Position numbers and translations under genes: made by a program. 64,000 nt of DNA from UBA1672 sp963977495 (GTDB taxonomy: Bacteria; Pseudomonadota; Alphaproteobacteria; Micavibrionales; Micavibrionaceae): positions 62,001 through 126,000 of the forward strand of contig CAXBOT010000001.1 of assembly GCA_963977495.1 (NCBI GenBank), in the 5' to 3' direction. Every line of letters begins with the position of its first letter. Within the stretch, counting starts at the first letter, position 1. Below are positions 8,897 to 17,402 of the stretch, piece by piece. The notes beneath the pieces are model-generated. The model was not told the origin of the DNA. It was given only the letters and a program-made list of their open reading frames with translations, and ran no database searches.

Positions 8897-9985
8897 ATGG
8901 TCGATAGTCCGAATAAGATTGCGTTTATTACAGGTATAGCAGGGCAAGATGGTTCTTATCTGGCGGAATACTTGCTGGATAAGGGGTATGTTGTTCACGG
9001 CCTTGTGCGTTGGGACAGTTACGCCGACCCTGCGCAAGGGTTTGGCCGTTTAAGTGCTCTGGGCTTGGCGGACGGGAAAGTCACCTTGCATAATGGGGAT
9101 CTAACCGATGCGCAATATGTGACATCACTGATAAAATCCATTCAACCAACCGAAATTTACAACCTTGCGGCCTTATCACAAGTGGGTGTTAGTTTCGATA
9201 CGCCTGCATCCACATTGGATATCAATACGAAGGGAACACTCGCCGTTTTTGAGGCTGTGCGCCTGTTAGATATGGAACGCCGCGTGCGGATATATCAAGC
9301 CTCATCATCCGAAATGTTTGGCAGCAGCCCCGCGCCGCAAAATGAAAACACACCCATGCATCCTTGCAGTCCCTACGGTATTGCCAAGCTCGCAGCCTAT
9401 TGGTTGGGGCGGACATATCGCGATTCATACGGCATGCATATTTCCAACGGTATTTTATTCAACCACGAAAGCCCTGCACGTGGGGAGGACTTCGTCACCC
9501 GCAAAATCACCAAGGCCGTGGTTGAAATCGAAGCAGGGCACAATGCGCCATTGACGCTTGGCAATTTGGACTCTGTCCGTGATTGGGGCCATGCGCGCGA
9601 TTATATTGATGGTATGTGGCGGATGCTGCAACAAGATATGCCCGATGATTATGTGCTGGCCACGGGGCAGGCAAAAACAGTGCGCGAATTTGCGGCGCGT
9701 GCCTTTGCGCAGATCGGAAAAACCGTTCAATGGCGGGGCGTAGGCATTGATGAAGTGGGCATTGATAAAAAGACCGGCAAGATTTTGGTACGGGTTGATC
9801 CCGCATTATTCCGTCCAAAGGATGTGAATTATTTATTGTGCGATGCGCGCAAAGCGCAGGATGTTCTGGGGTGGAAACCCAATATATATTTCGATGATCT
9901 TGTCAGTGAGATGATCAATACAGATCGTGAGATTTTATATATGGAATCTGCGCAAGCCTTCGGTTCGTTATCACAAACGGCATAG
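8897..9985 (+). CDS. gmd: GDP-mannose 4,6-dehydratase
   Basis: Converts GDP-D-mannose to GDP-4-keto-6-deoxymannose, the first step to GDP-L-fucose or GDP-rhamnose. It is an SDR-type enzyme. The NADP-binding TGIAGQDGSYLAEYLL is at the N-terminus. SSSEMFG supplies catalytic Ser and Glu, and YGIAK is the Tyr-x-x-x-Lys pair. NHESPARGEDFVTRKIT and GNLDSVRDWGHARDYI are diagnostic of Gmd. Its 362 residues match the family. fcl follows after five bases, so the pair makes GDP-L-fucose, presumably for a surface glycan. Confidence 0.95.
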   Translation: MVDSPNKIAFITGIAGQDGSYLAEYLLDKGYVVHGLVRWDSYADPAQGFGRLSALGLADGKVTLHNGDLTDAQYVTSLIKSIQPTEIYNLAALSQVGVSFDTPASTLDINTKGTLAVFEAVRLLDMERRVRIYQASSSEMFGSSPAPQNENTPMHPCSPYGIAKLAAYWLGRTYRDSYGMHISNGILFNHESPARGEDFVTRKITKAVVEIEAGHNAPLTLGNLDSVRDWGHARDYIDGMWRMLQQDMPDDYVLATGQAKTVREFAARAFAQIGKTVQWRGVGIDEVGIDKKTGKILVRVDPALFRPKDVNYLLCDARKAQDVLGWKPNIYFDDLVSEMINTDREILYMESAQAFGSLSQTA

Positions 9986-9990
9986 GCACA

Positions 9991-10953
9991 ATGTTTTCTC
10001 TCCACCAGAAAAAAATATGGATTGCAGGGCATAGCGGCATGGTCGGGCAGGCGCTTTGTCGGCGTTTGGCGGATGAACAATGCGACATTCTAACCACGCC
10101 GCATGAACAACTGGATTGCCGTAATCAGACGCAGGTACATGATTGGATGCACACGCATAAGCCGGACGCGGTGATTATCGCCGCGGCGCGCGTGGGCGGA
10201 ATCATGGCAAATGCGCAACGGCCTGCTGATTTTTTCTATGACAATATGATGATCGCGGCGAACATTATTAATGGCGCGTATGAAACGGGCGTGCAAAAAC
10301 TGCTGTTCCTTGGCTCCTCTTGTATTTATCCGCGTGATTGCCCGCAGCCCATGAGCGAGGAAATGCTGCTGTCATCAGCATTAGAGCCAACCAACGAAGC
10401 CTATGCGCTGGCGAAAATCAGCGGCTTGAAAATGGCGCAATATTACCGCGCGCAATTTGGCTGCGATTTCATCTCGGCAATGCCGTGTAATTTGTTTGGC
10501 GCGGGCGATACCTATGACGCGCAAAATTCTCATGTTATTCCCGCGATGATTATGAAGGCGCATAAGGCGAAAGTTCAGGGCGTGGATACGCTGGAGTTGT
10601 GGGGGACGGGCGCGCCGCTACGTGAGTTTTTGGAGGTGGATGATCTCGCCGATGGTTTGGTCTTCTTGCTGCAAAATTATAGTGATGCGCTGCATGTGAA
10701 TGTCGGCGCAGGGCAGGAGGTTTCCATCGATGCCTTGGCGCGCATTATTTGTGAGCAAGTTGGTTTTAACGGGCGGGTTATATTTGATGCATCCAAACCG
10801 GATGGAACGCCCCGAAAACTGATGGATAACACCCGCATGAAGGCCTTGGGATGGTCTGCTGATGACCTTTGCGAATCGGCTGATGGCTACTTTTCGTATC
10901 TGGAGCGTGGAATCAGGCGCGCCTATGCCGATTATTTGAAAAATAATTTATAG
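9991..10953 (+). CDS. fcl: GDP-L-fucose synthase
   Basis: Epimerase/reductase that turns GDP-4-keto-6-deoxymannose into GDP-L-fucose using NADPH. The Rossmann motif GHSGMVGQAL is at the N-terminus. GSSCIYPRDCPQPM...EAYALAK holds the catalytic Ser and Tyr-x-x-x-Lys. PCNLFGAGDTYD and GTGAPLREFLEVDDLA are typical of Fcl/WcaG. At 320 residues it is the usual size. It forms a two-gene operon with gmd. No glycosyltransferase lies next to it, so the use of the fucose must be encoded elsewhere. Confidence 0.95.
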   Translation: MFSLHQKKIWIAGHSGMVGQALCRRLADEQCDILTTPHEQLDCRNQTQVHDWMHTHKPDAVIIAAARVGGIMANAQRPADFFYDNMMIAANIINGAYETGVQKLLFLGSSCIYPRDCPQPMSEEMLLSSALEPTNEAYALAKISGLKMAQYYRAQFGCDFISAMPCNLFGAGDTYDAQNSHVIPAMIMKAHKAKVQGVDTLELWGTGAPLREFLEVDDLADGLVFLLQNYSDALHVNVGAGQEVSIDALARIICEQVGFNGRVIFDASKPDGTPRKLMDNTRMKALGWSADDLCESADGYFSYLERGIRRAYADYLKNNL

Positions 10954-10984
10954 GAAATAATATGTAAAAGTGCATTCTTTATAC

Positions 10985-11024
10985 CCTGAATGTCAGCAAT
11001 CATGTATTCGGGCTGTTTGCTTTA
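10985..11024 (+). terminator. Weak hairpin after fcl
   Basis: CCTGAAT and ATTCGGG form a seven-base stem with one G-U pair around a 14-base loop. The short broken T-run CTGTTTGCTTT follows. It is placed correctly to end the gmd-fcl transcript, but both stem and T-tract are weak. Confidence 0.3.
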
Positions 11025-11119
11025 GTAACCTCTAATATCCGCGCCATATATTTGTTGTAATTTTTCCGATTATTTGAAAGAATCTAAGTATTCGAAATTT
11101 GTATGTGTGGGAGGATATC

Positions 11120-11434
11120 ATGATGTATTCACATCAATATTCATCTGAAAGGTCTATTCGGTCGTCTGTTGCTATGGCGAATTGGGAAGAAGACATTGAT
11201 GATGTGGTTTTAGAAAGTTGCGAACAAGACGAAGATCCGCTCGGCTTTCGCGTTGTGTTCTATAAAGACCCTATGCATGTATATGGCCGTGATGAGGATC
11301 GTTATTCCATCGGGGCTTCTTATTTAAAAAACCGTCTGGATAAGCTCCGCCGTGCGGGCTTTGATGCGCCAATGACCAAGAAGGCCATCAATCTGATAGA
11401 TCAGAAAAGGCTACGGCATCTGCCTCAGGGGTAA
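11120..11434 (+). CDS. Hypothetical protein, 104 residues
   Basis: I do not recognise it. It is a small, soluble protein with an acidic middle (EEDIDDVVLESCEQDEDP) followed by a basic helical tail (LKNRLDKLRRAGFDAPMTKKAI). No signal peptide is visible. The frame opens earlier at a TTG, but GGGAGG sits five bases before the tandem ATGATG, which fixes the start. A good rho-independent terminator follows, so it is a single-gene transcript, or the last of one, of unknown role. Confidence 0.65.
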   Translation: MMYSHQYSSERSIRSSVAMANWEEDIDDVVLESCEQDEDPLGFRVVFYKDPMHVYGRDEDRYSIGASYLKNRLDKLRRAGFDAPMTKKAINLIDQKRLRHLPQG

Positions 11435-11467
11435 GATACTCTAAAACATTTCAACCGGGGCACAAGG

Positions 11468-11505
11468 GCTCGTTAATTTTATAGAATTGACGAGCTCCTT
11501 TTTAT
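11468..11505 (+). terminator. Rho-independent terminator
   Basis: An eleven-base stem GCTCGTTAATT/AATTGACGAGC (one G-U pair) has a six-base loop. The stem extends with AAGG/CCTT across a one-base bulge. CTTTTTATTTATT follows. It ends the 104-residue gene. Confidence 0.85.
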
Positions 11506-11574
11506 TTATTGTGATATTTTTAAGATTATTACACTAGGCTAATCAGGTCTGGGCAATCACGACAGGATCTATCC

Positions 11575-12471
11575 ATGAAGCAATCAACCAATCATCTTTT
11601 GATGGTCGAGCCATCCGTTTTTTATGCGAACCCGCAAACGCTTGAAACGAACGTATATCAAACCGAAGAACATCATGAAAATTACGATGTTACGCTGAGC
11701 AAGGCGAAAATCGAGTTTCAGAAATATCGCGATATGCTGGTCGAAAAAGGGGTGATGGTCACCACAGTTATCGGGCATGAGGAATGCCCCGATATGGTGT
11801 TTCCCAATTGGGCATCCACTTATGATAACGGGCAGTTGATCATCTACCCTATGCTGGCGGAAAATCGGAGTTTTGAACGCCGCCCGCGTATTATGGATCG
11901 CCTCAAGCGCCTTTATCCAAAGGTTGAGGATTGGAGCGGGTACGAGGCCGAAGGGCTTGCCCTTGAAAGCACCGCCAGCATCGTGGCCGATCATGTCAAT
12001 AAACGCGCCTATTCAGGGTTATCTAAACGTACATCGCCCGAATTGGTTGAAAAATGGGCGGATTTCATGGGCTATGAAACATTGATGTTTGAAACGGTGA
12101 GCCACGCGGGCTTGCCCGTCTACCATACCGATTTTCTGATGTATATCGGCACTGAAATGGCGGCGATATGTTCTGATTGTTTGGTGGATGATGACATGCG
12201 TAAAACGGTTCTTGATCGCTTAAGGCAGACCCATGAGGTGATCGAATTTACGATGGAGCAGTTACAAGCCAATTGTTGTAACGCGTTGGAAGTGATCGGG
12301 CGGCAAGATAAAAGGATGCTGACCATGTCAAAGGCGGCAGAGCATGCGCTGGATGATAAGCAATTCCAAATTATCGAAAAACATTACGACACATTGATTT
12401 GTCCCGATCTGACGACATTGGAAAAATATGGCGGCGGTTCTGCGCGTTGTATGTTGATGGAGCTATTCTAA
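11575..12471 (+). CDS. Amidinotransferase-fold hydrolase, CtlX/DDAH-like
   Basis: Belongs to the guanidino-group modifying superfamily (dimethylarginine dimethylaminohydrolase, arginine deiminase, CtlX). Visible family signatures are PDMVFPNWAS (substrate-side Asp and Asn), ESTASIVADHVNKRAYSGLSKRT, YHTDFLMYIG (catalytic His) and the C-terminal GGGSARCMLMELF. In that last motif the Cys at about residue 292 would be the nucleophile. The family called CtlX is tied to citrulline use, but the real substrate here is not decided by sequence. It stands alone on the plus strand and overlaps the end of the convergent membrane-protein gene by four bases. Confidence 0.82.
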   Translation: MKQSTNHLLMVEPSVFYANPQTLETNVYQTEEHHENYDVTLSKAKIEFQKYRDMLVEKGVMVTTVIGHEECPDMVFPNWASTYDNGQLIIYPMLAENRSFERRPRIMDRLKRLYPKVEDWSGYEAEGLALESTASIVADHVNKRAYSGLSKRTSPELVEKWADFMGYETLMFETVSHAGLPVYHTDFLMYIGTEMAAICSDCLVDDDMRKTVLDRLRQTHEVIEFTMEQLQANCCNALEVIGRQDKRMLTMSKAAEHALDDKQFQIIEKHYDTLICPDLTTLEKYGGGSARCMLMELF

Positions 12472-13106
12472 TCCACGTGAACGGTTCGCACGCTTTCCCA
12501 CGTTACTTTAATGGGCGTGAAGGGCTGTAACGGACGAATATAAACGGTGTCTATTTCTTCGGGGAAAGTAGGGTAGCTGTTGCCGAATTTTTGACAAATG
12601 GATGAAATGGCGTTCCCGTCTTTATCTGCTGTTTCATTTAATGTGGTGATCGACAGGTTATATTCATATGTATCTTCACCAATCACTATGATTTCTGCAA
12701 TTCTTTTTCCGCGCTTGGCTTTATCCAATCTTTTTGCATCGATAGAATTATTGTCTGCATTGGCCATTGTAGAGTGAAACATAAAGCAAACGCCTGTCTC
12801 ATTGCCCAACACAGGTAATGACACATCCGGTTGGTATTTCAAGGGGGCGGATAATGTTTTGCCATCTGCGGATAATGTGGCGCTTTTATAATAATCCTCA
12901 ATGATCAGTTCTTTGAAATATTCGGGCACAAGGGACAAAACAAACCCATAGAGCGGTGTAAGAATAAGTAAAAACATTGTAATTAAGAATAGGAATATAT
13001 ACGAAAAAACCCCCAATTGACGGACGCGCTTAATCTTAGGCTTTTTGCCTTTTTTATCCTTTTGGGATGGTTTGGGTTGCGTTTTTTTAACAGCGTCGTC
13101 TGTCAT
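12468..13106 (-). CDS. Single-pass membrane protein of unknown function
   Basis: Not recognised. The first ~30 residues are very Lys-rich (KKTQPKPSQKDKKGKKPKIKR) and should be cytosolic. One strong membrane segment follows (about residues 32-58, FSYIFLFLITMFLLILTPLYGF). The remaining ~150 residues should be periplasmic and look like a beta-rich domain with cysteines (GVCFMF, SSICQKF). It starts 27 bases after the stop of the M3 peptidase gene, in the same direction, so it is likely a second gene of that operon. A periplasmic partner of the peptidase is possible, but M3 enzymes of this type are usually cytosolic. Confidence 0.7.
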   Translation of the reverse strand: MTDDAVKKTQPKPSQKDKKGKKPKIKRVRQLGVFSYIFLFLITMFLLILTPLYGFVLSLVPEYFKELIIEDYYKSATLSADGKTLSAPLKYQPDVSLPVLGNETGVCFMFHSTMANADNNSIDAKRLDKAKRGKRIAEIIVIGEDTYEYNLSITTLNETADKDGNAISSICQKFGNSYPTFPEEIDTVYIRPLQPFTPIKVTWESVRTVHVD

Positions 13107-13133
13107 TATTTTTCTTAAAAGGGTTCATTACAA

Positions 13134-15182
13134 TTACGCCACTTTTTTATCCAATAAACCTTCGCGTCGTAGCAAGGCATCGGGGTCGGCGTCGCGTCCG
13201 CGGAAACGCTTATATAGGATATCAGGTTTTTCACTGCCGCCGCGTGAGAGGATGTTGTCTTTATAACTTTGCGCGACGTCTTGATTATAGAGGCCTTTTT
13301 CAAGGAACAGTTCAAACGTATCGGCGTCGAGAACTTCCGCCCATTTATAACTGTAATAGCCTGCGCTGTAGCCGCCTGAGAAAATATGCCCAAATGCGGT
13401 AGAGCTTGGCCCCGCCAAACGCGGGAACAGGGACGTGTCTTTTGTCGCATCGTCTTCGAAGGCGGCAATATCATCGATTTTTGATGGATCGCTGGTGTGC
13501 CATGCCATGTCGAGCGTCGCCAAGCCGACTTGACGTAATCCACCCCAGCCAACCATGAAGTGCATGGAGCTTCGAAGTTTTTCAACAAGCGCAGCGGGTA
13601 TTTTTTCGCCCGTTTCGTAATGCTGCGCAAAGGTGTCGAGCATTTCTTTTTCGTAGCACCAGTTTTCTTGTAACTGTGAGGGCAACTCCACAAAGTCCCA
13701 TAATACGGACGTTCCCGCATGTGATCTGTATGTCACATCAGAGAGCAACGCATGCACCGCGTGCCCCATTTCATGGTAGAGCGTTGTAACCTCGCCATGG
13801 GTCAGCAAAGAGGGGCGTTCCTTGGTTGGTTTGGTAAAATTGCAGACAATGGCGATAATCGGACGTTCTATTTTGCCGCGGAAAATACCTTGGTCGCGGT
13901 AACTGGTTTTCCATGCGCCTTGATTTTTACCTGTGCGCGGGTGGAAGTCACCGTAGAGTGTGCCGACGAAGCTATCATCGTCTTTATTATAAACATCAAA
14001 GACTTTCACATCTTTATGCCATGCCGGATATTTATCCGATGTCACAAATTTTAATCCGAATAATTTACTGAAATGGTTGAAACACCCATCGAGCACTTTA
14101 TCAAGCTGGTAGTAGGGGCGGAAATCTTCGGAGGTGAAATCGAACAATTTATGTTTCAGCTTTTCCGCATAATATCCGATGTCCCAAGGTTTCAGGTCAT
14201 CAACGCCGTGTTCGTCTTTCGCAAAAGAAGTGAGTTGTTCCAGATCACTTTGTGCGGCAGGTTTATAGGCGGCCTTTAATTTATCCAAAAAGGCAAAAAC
14301 CGTTTGCGGTGATTTCGCCATGCGCTCTTCGAGCACATAATTGGCGTGGGTGTCATGACCGAGCAGGTTTGCACGTTCCTTACGCAAAGTGATGATACGT
14401 TTGATGTTTTCAGAATTATCATATTCATCATTCCATGCGCGTGATGAAAAGGCGCGCCATATTTTTTCGCGCAAATCCCGATTGTCGGCATATTGCAAAA
14501 ACGGCCCAAAGCTTGGGTAATCTAATGTGAACAACCATTGCCCGTCATAGCCTTTTTCGGCGGCGGCGTGCGCGGCGGATTCTTTTGCGCTGTCCGGCAA
14601 GCCTGCAAGCTCGTCTTCATCCTTAACCACCAATTCAAAAGCCTCAGCAGATTTGATTGTGTTTTGCATGAAGGCGGGGGTCAGCGTGGAAAGTTCTTGA
14701 GAAATTTCACGTAAACGCGCTTTTTTGGTGTCATCCAGTAAGGCACCGCTGCGTACAAAGCCGCGATAGGTGTCATCTAAAAGGGTGTATTCTTCCGTGC
14801 TCAGCTCAAGCGTATCACGCGCATCATAAATAACTTTCACGCGGGCGAATAACATCGCATCCAGCATGACATCATTTGAAAAGTTCGCATTGATCGGGCC
14901 AATTTCTGTGGCGAGCGTATGCAGGTCATCACCGCCCATCGCCGCCAGTTGATTGTAAAACACCGATGCCGCTTGCCCAAGATTTTCCGAGGCATGCTCT
15001 AACGCAACAACCGTATTCTCAAATGTCGGCGGAATGGCGTTTGATTTGATTTCATCAATATTGGCGCGTGCCTGTTCAATGCCTTCTTTGATGGCAGGCA
15101 GAAAATGTTCTGTCTTTATTTTATCAAATGGTGGGGCTTGATTAGGAAGACTGGAAATCTGGAGTAGGGGGTTGTCGCTCAT
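13134..15182 (-). CDS. M3 family metallopeptidase (oligopeptidase A / Dcp type)
   Basis: Zinc peptidase that degrades short peptides, such as signal-peptide fragments, in the cytosol. The zinc motif is HEMGH at residues 470-474, within LYHEMGHAVHALLS. The third ligand region is the downstream WDFVELPSQLQENW. The N-terminus (NPLLQISSLPNQAPPFDKIKTEHFLPAI) is the standard M3A beginning. HPRTGKNQGAW and FSGGYSAGYYSYKWAEVLDAD are also typical. At 682 residues it is full length, with no signal peptide. PrlC/OpdA and Dcp are hard to tell apart without alignment. The FSGGYSAGYYSYKWAEVL form is common to both. Confidence 0.93.
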   Translation of the reverse strand: MSDNPLLQISSLPNQAPPFDKIKTEHFLPAIKEGIEQARANIDEIKSNAIPPTFENTVVALEHASENLGQAASVFYNQLAAMGGDDLHTLATEIGPINANFSNDVMLDAMLFARVKVIYDARDTLELSTEEYTLLDDTYRGFVRSGALLDDTKKARLREISQELSTLTPAFMQNTIKSAEAFELVVKDEDELAGLPDSAKESAAHAAAEKGYDGQWLFTLDYPSFGPFLQYADNRDLREKIWRAFSSRAWNDEYDNSENIKRIITLRKERANLLGHDTHANYVLEERMAKSPQTVFAFLDKLKAAYKPAAQSDLEQLTSFAKDEHGVDDLKPWDIGYYAEKLKHKLFDFTSEDFRPYYQLDKVLDGCFNHFSKLFGLKFVTSDKYPAWHKDVKVFDVYNKDDDSFVGTLYGDFHPRTGKNQGAWKTSYRDQGIFRGKIERPIIAIVCNFTKPTKERPSLLTHGEVTTLYHEMGHAVHALLSDVTYRSHAGTSVLWDFVELPSQLQENWCYEKEMLDTFAQHYETGEKIPAALVEKLRSSMHFMVGWGGLRQVGLATLDMAWHTSDPSKIDDIAAFEDDATKDTSLFPRLAGPSSTAFGHIFSGGYSAGYYSYKWAEVLDADTFELFLEKGLYNQDVAQSYKDNILSRGGSEKPDILYKRFRGRDADPDALLRREGLLDKKVA

Positions 15183-15239
15183 TATAAACCTTCGGTGTTC
15201 GCTGTACTATTCAAAACAATAACACTATATAATGATAAA

Positions 15240-15929
15240 ATGACGAATGTGCCAAGATCAGAACAGTTTGATGATGTTTATTTTTCTGTACAAGATGGAT
15301 TAGCGGAAACGCGCCATGTGTTTCTTGCTGGCAATAACTTGCCTGATGTCTGGACGAAACAAGCGCATTTTACGATTTGTGAAACAGGGTTTGGCACAGG
15401 GTTGAACTTTCTGGCGACCTTAAAATTATGGCTGGATACGCCGCCCGATAAGCGCCCTGAAGCATTGCATTTTATCTCTTTTGAGAGATACCCATTAACG
15501 CAGGATTATATTGCGGATCATCTGGCGCATTGGGGTGAGCTGCATGATGTTTTGCATATGCTATTGTCCAAATACCCGTCTGATTTAACAGGTGAAAAAT
15601 ATGTATTGGACATTTGTGATGGTGTCACTTTGACGTTGTTTTTCGGGGATGTGAATTTGGTTATACCGACGTTGGCCGATATATCTGTTGATTGCTGGTT
15701 TTTAGATGGGTTTAAACCATCAAGCAACCCTGACATGTGGAGCGATATCGTCTTTGAAAATATGGCGCGTCTTTCGGCTGATCGTGCCAGTTATGCGACA
15801 TTTACCGCGGCTGGCTTTGTTCGACGCGCTCTGGCAGCGCAAGGGTTTGAGGTGCGCAGGGTGCGCGGTTTCGGGTATAAACGCGAAATGTGTGTGGGCA
15901 CATATATAGGGGCTGTGCCATGCGCGTAA
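15240..15929 (+). CDS. mnmD: tRNA 5-methylaminomethyl-2-thiouridine methyltransferase (MnmD, the MnmC1 half)
   Basis: SAM-dependent methyltransferase that completes mnm5s2U at wobble position 34 of tRNA. The N-terminal pattern FDDVYFSVQDGLAETRHVFLAGN and the SAM-site CETGFGTGLNFLATL match MnmC N-domain/MnmD (DUF752). DCWFLDGFKPSSNPDMWS is the second diagnostic motif. The preferred start is the ATG before TNVPRSEQFDD; a GTG 15 codons earlier is also in frame. In E. coli this domain is fused to an FAD oxidoreductase. Here the oxidoreductase is a separate gene whose start lies 10 bases inside this one. Confidence 0.88.
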   Translation: MTNVPRSEQFDDVYFSVQDGLAETRHVFLAGNNLPDVWTKQAHFTICETGFGTGLNFLATLKLWLDTPPDKRPEALHFISFERYPLTQDYIADHLAHWGELHDVLHMLLSKYPSDLTGEKYVLDICDGVTLTLFFGDVNLVIPTLADISVDCWFLDGFKPSSNPDMWSDIVFENMARLSADRASYATFTAAGFVRRALAAQGFEVRRVRGFGYKREMCVGTYIGAVPCA

Positions 15930-16948
15930 ATATTATCGGCGGCGGATTGGCCGGCTGCGCGCTGGCTTATACATTAAGGCAAGCGGGCGCTGAACCTGTT
16001 ATTTACGAGGCTGGAAACTCTCTGGCGAGCGGGGCATCGGGGAATGATGTCGGGCTGTATAATCCCAGATTTACAGCGGAATATGACGCGGCGGGTGCGT
16101 TTTATTCTATCGCCTTTTTTGAGGCCTTAGCACTGTTTACGCTGTTTGGTGATGTTATTGATTGGAAACCCTGCGGGGCGCTGCATTTGATAACCGATGA
16201 AAAAAAAGCGCGCCGTTTTCCGAAAACTGTGAAGAATTGGCAATGGGGCGCGGATGATATGCGCATCGTCTCACCAGCCGAAGCCACGACCCTATCAGGT
16301 GTTGAAATTGATTGTGACGCTTTGTTCTTGGCTAAATCGGGCATAATTTCACCCAAAAAATTGTGCCATGCTTATGCGCGTGATGTTGATGTTCATCTGA
16401 ATACCTCCGTTCCTGACGCGGGGGTGTTAGAGGGGGGGGTGACTATTCTGGCATGTGGTATGGGGTGCGCAAAATTCAAGGAGGGCGCGCATTTACCCTT
16501 AAGGCCGGTGCGTGGCCAAATTACCTATGCCGAAGAAACGGCGGAATCTCAGGCTTTGAAAACGATGATTGGCTATGGTGGCTACGTCGCGCCGTCTTTT
16601 GGTGGTGTTCATTGTGTTGGTTCGACATTTCAACGCTGGATGGATCATAGTGACCTGATGTCGGGGGATGACTTGTCCAATTTAAGTAAGTTATCAGAGT
16701 CTGTTCCGTCACTATCAACTGTCTGTAATACAAAGAATAGCCGTGCATCCATCCGTACAGCGGCGCGTGACCATTTTCCTGTTGTTGGCCAATTAGGTGA
16801 GGGGGTGTATATTTCAACGGCGCATGGTTCGCATGGTATTTTGAGTAGCCTGTTATCGGCTAAAATTATAACCAATACTATATTTCAGGGGCAACCCCTT
16901 GTTTCTGAAGGTGTTATGAAGGCGTTATCTCCCGCGCGGTTTGAATAG
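15920..16948 (+). CDS. FAD-dependent cmnm5U oxidoreductase (MnmC2 half)
   Basis: Matches the C-terminal half of MnmC, a DAO-type FAD enzyme that removes the carboxymethyl group of cmnm5s2U34 to give nm5s2U34. MRVNIIGGGLAGCALAYTL is the FAD-binding Rossmann motif. GASGNDVGLYNPRFT is the family-specific GxSGNxxGxxxP segment. LRPVRGQITYAEET and AHGSHGILSSLLSA are typical MnmC2 parts. The ATG overlaps the end of mnmD by 10 bases in a different frame, so the two proteins are made separately and are likely translationally coupled. At 342 residues it is a complete domain. Confidence 0.85.
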   Translation: MRVNIIGGGLAGCALAYTLRQAGAEPVIYEAGNSLASGASGNDVGLYNPRFTAEYDAAGAFYSIAFFEALALFTLFGDVIDWKPCGALHLITDEKKARRFPKTVKNWQWGADDMRIVSPAEATTLSGVEIDCDALFLAKSGIISPKKLCHAYARDVDVHLNTSVPDAGVLEGGVTILACGMGCAKFKEGAHLPLRPVRGQITYAEETAESQALKTMIGYGGYVAPSFGGVHCVGSTFQRWMDHSDLMSGDDLSNLSKLSESVPSLSTVCNTKNSRASIRTAARDHFPVVGQLGEGVYISTAHGSHGILSSLLSAKIITNTIFQGQPLVSEGVMKALSPARFE

Positions 16949-17024
16949 ATTGTATGCGGTATAATCTTTAGAAAATCTTATTGTTTTCGGGCGATACTGG
17001 TAGGTGCATAACGAGGAAGACACA

Positions 17025-17186
17025 ATGATAAAATTATTGTCAAAATATTGGTGCGAAGACGATGGGGCAACTGCGATTGAGTATGGCCTTATTGTTGCGG
17101 GCATAGCGATTGCGATTGCTGTGACCATTGGTTTGATCGGTGGAGAGCTGAATACGACGTTCACATCCATTCAAACATACATATAA
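17025..17186 (+). CDS. Flp-type pilin, orphan copy
   Basis: A 53-residue Flp/Fap pilin prepilin. The short leader ends with CEDDGATAIEYGLI, and the prepilin peptidase would cut after the Gly. A single hydrophobic helix follows (GLIVAGIAIAIAVTIGLIGG), with a short hydrophilic tail. The start is set by GAGGAAG just upstream. It is about 35 kb from the Tad locus, with tRNA-modification and cell-wall genes as neighbours, and it closely resembles the pilin inside that locus. It may be an alternative or minor pilin. Whether it is expressed together with the main one is unknown. Confidence 0.88.
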   Translation: MIKLLSKYWCEDDGATAIEYGLIVAGIAIAIAVTIGLIGGELNTTFTSIQTYI

Positions 17187-17223
17187 TTTAAACAATTAAC
17201 GTCGCTGTATTTACAGTAAAGTT

Positions 17224-17260
17224 CCGCACCTTTGATGAAGGTGTGGCTTTCGGCGTTTTT
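17224..17260 (+). terminator. Probable terminator after orphan pilin
   Basis: CCGCACCTT/AAGGTGTGG forms a nine-base stem (one G-U pair) with a five-base loop. CTTTCGGCGTTTTTATTTT follows. The T-run starts nine bases after the stem, so efficiency is uncertain. Confidence 0.6.
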
Positions 17261-17402
17261 ATTTTCAAGGCAGGCGGAGGGCGTTTTATATCTGGATATG
17301 CCTTAAGTAACAGATATCAATATAAAGTGTCTGGTTTTTTAAACTGCGTGTGCTAGTTTTAAATGGTTAGGAAAATCATAGATTTAAGCCATCACTAAAA
17401 CC

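Noticed and set aside
15900..15940. Possible frameshift breaking one mnmC gene
   Set aside because: Both halves have full domains, the second has its own ATG and Rossmann start, and no homopolymer run is seen at the junction. Two real genes are more likely.
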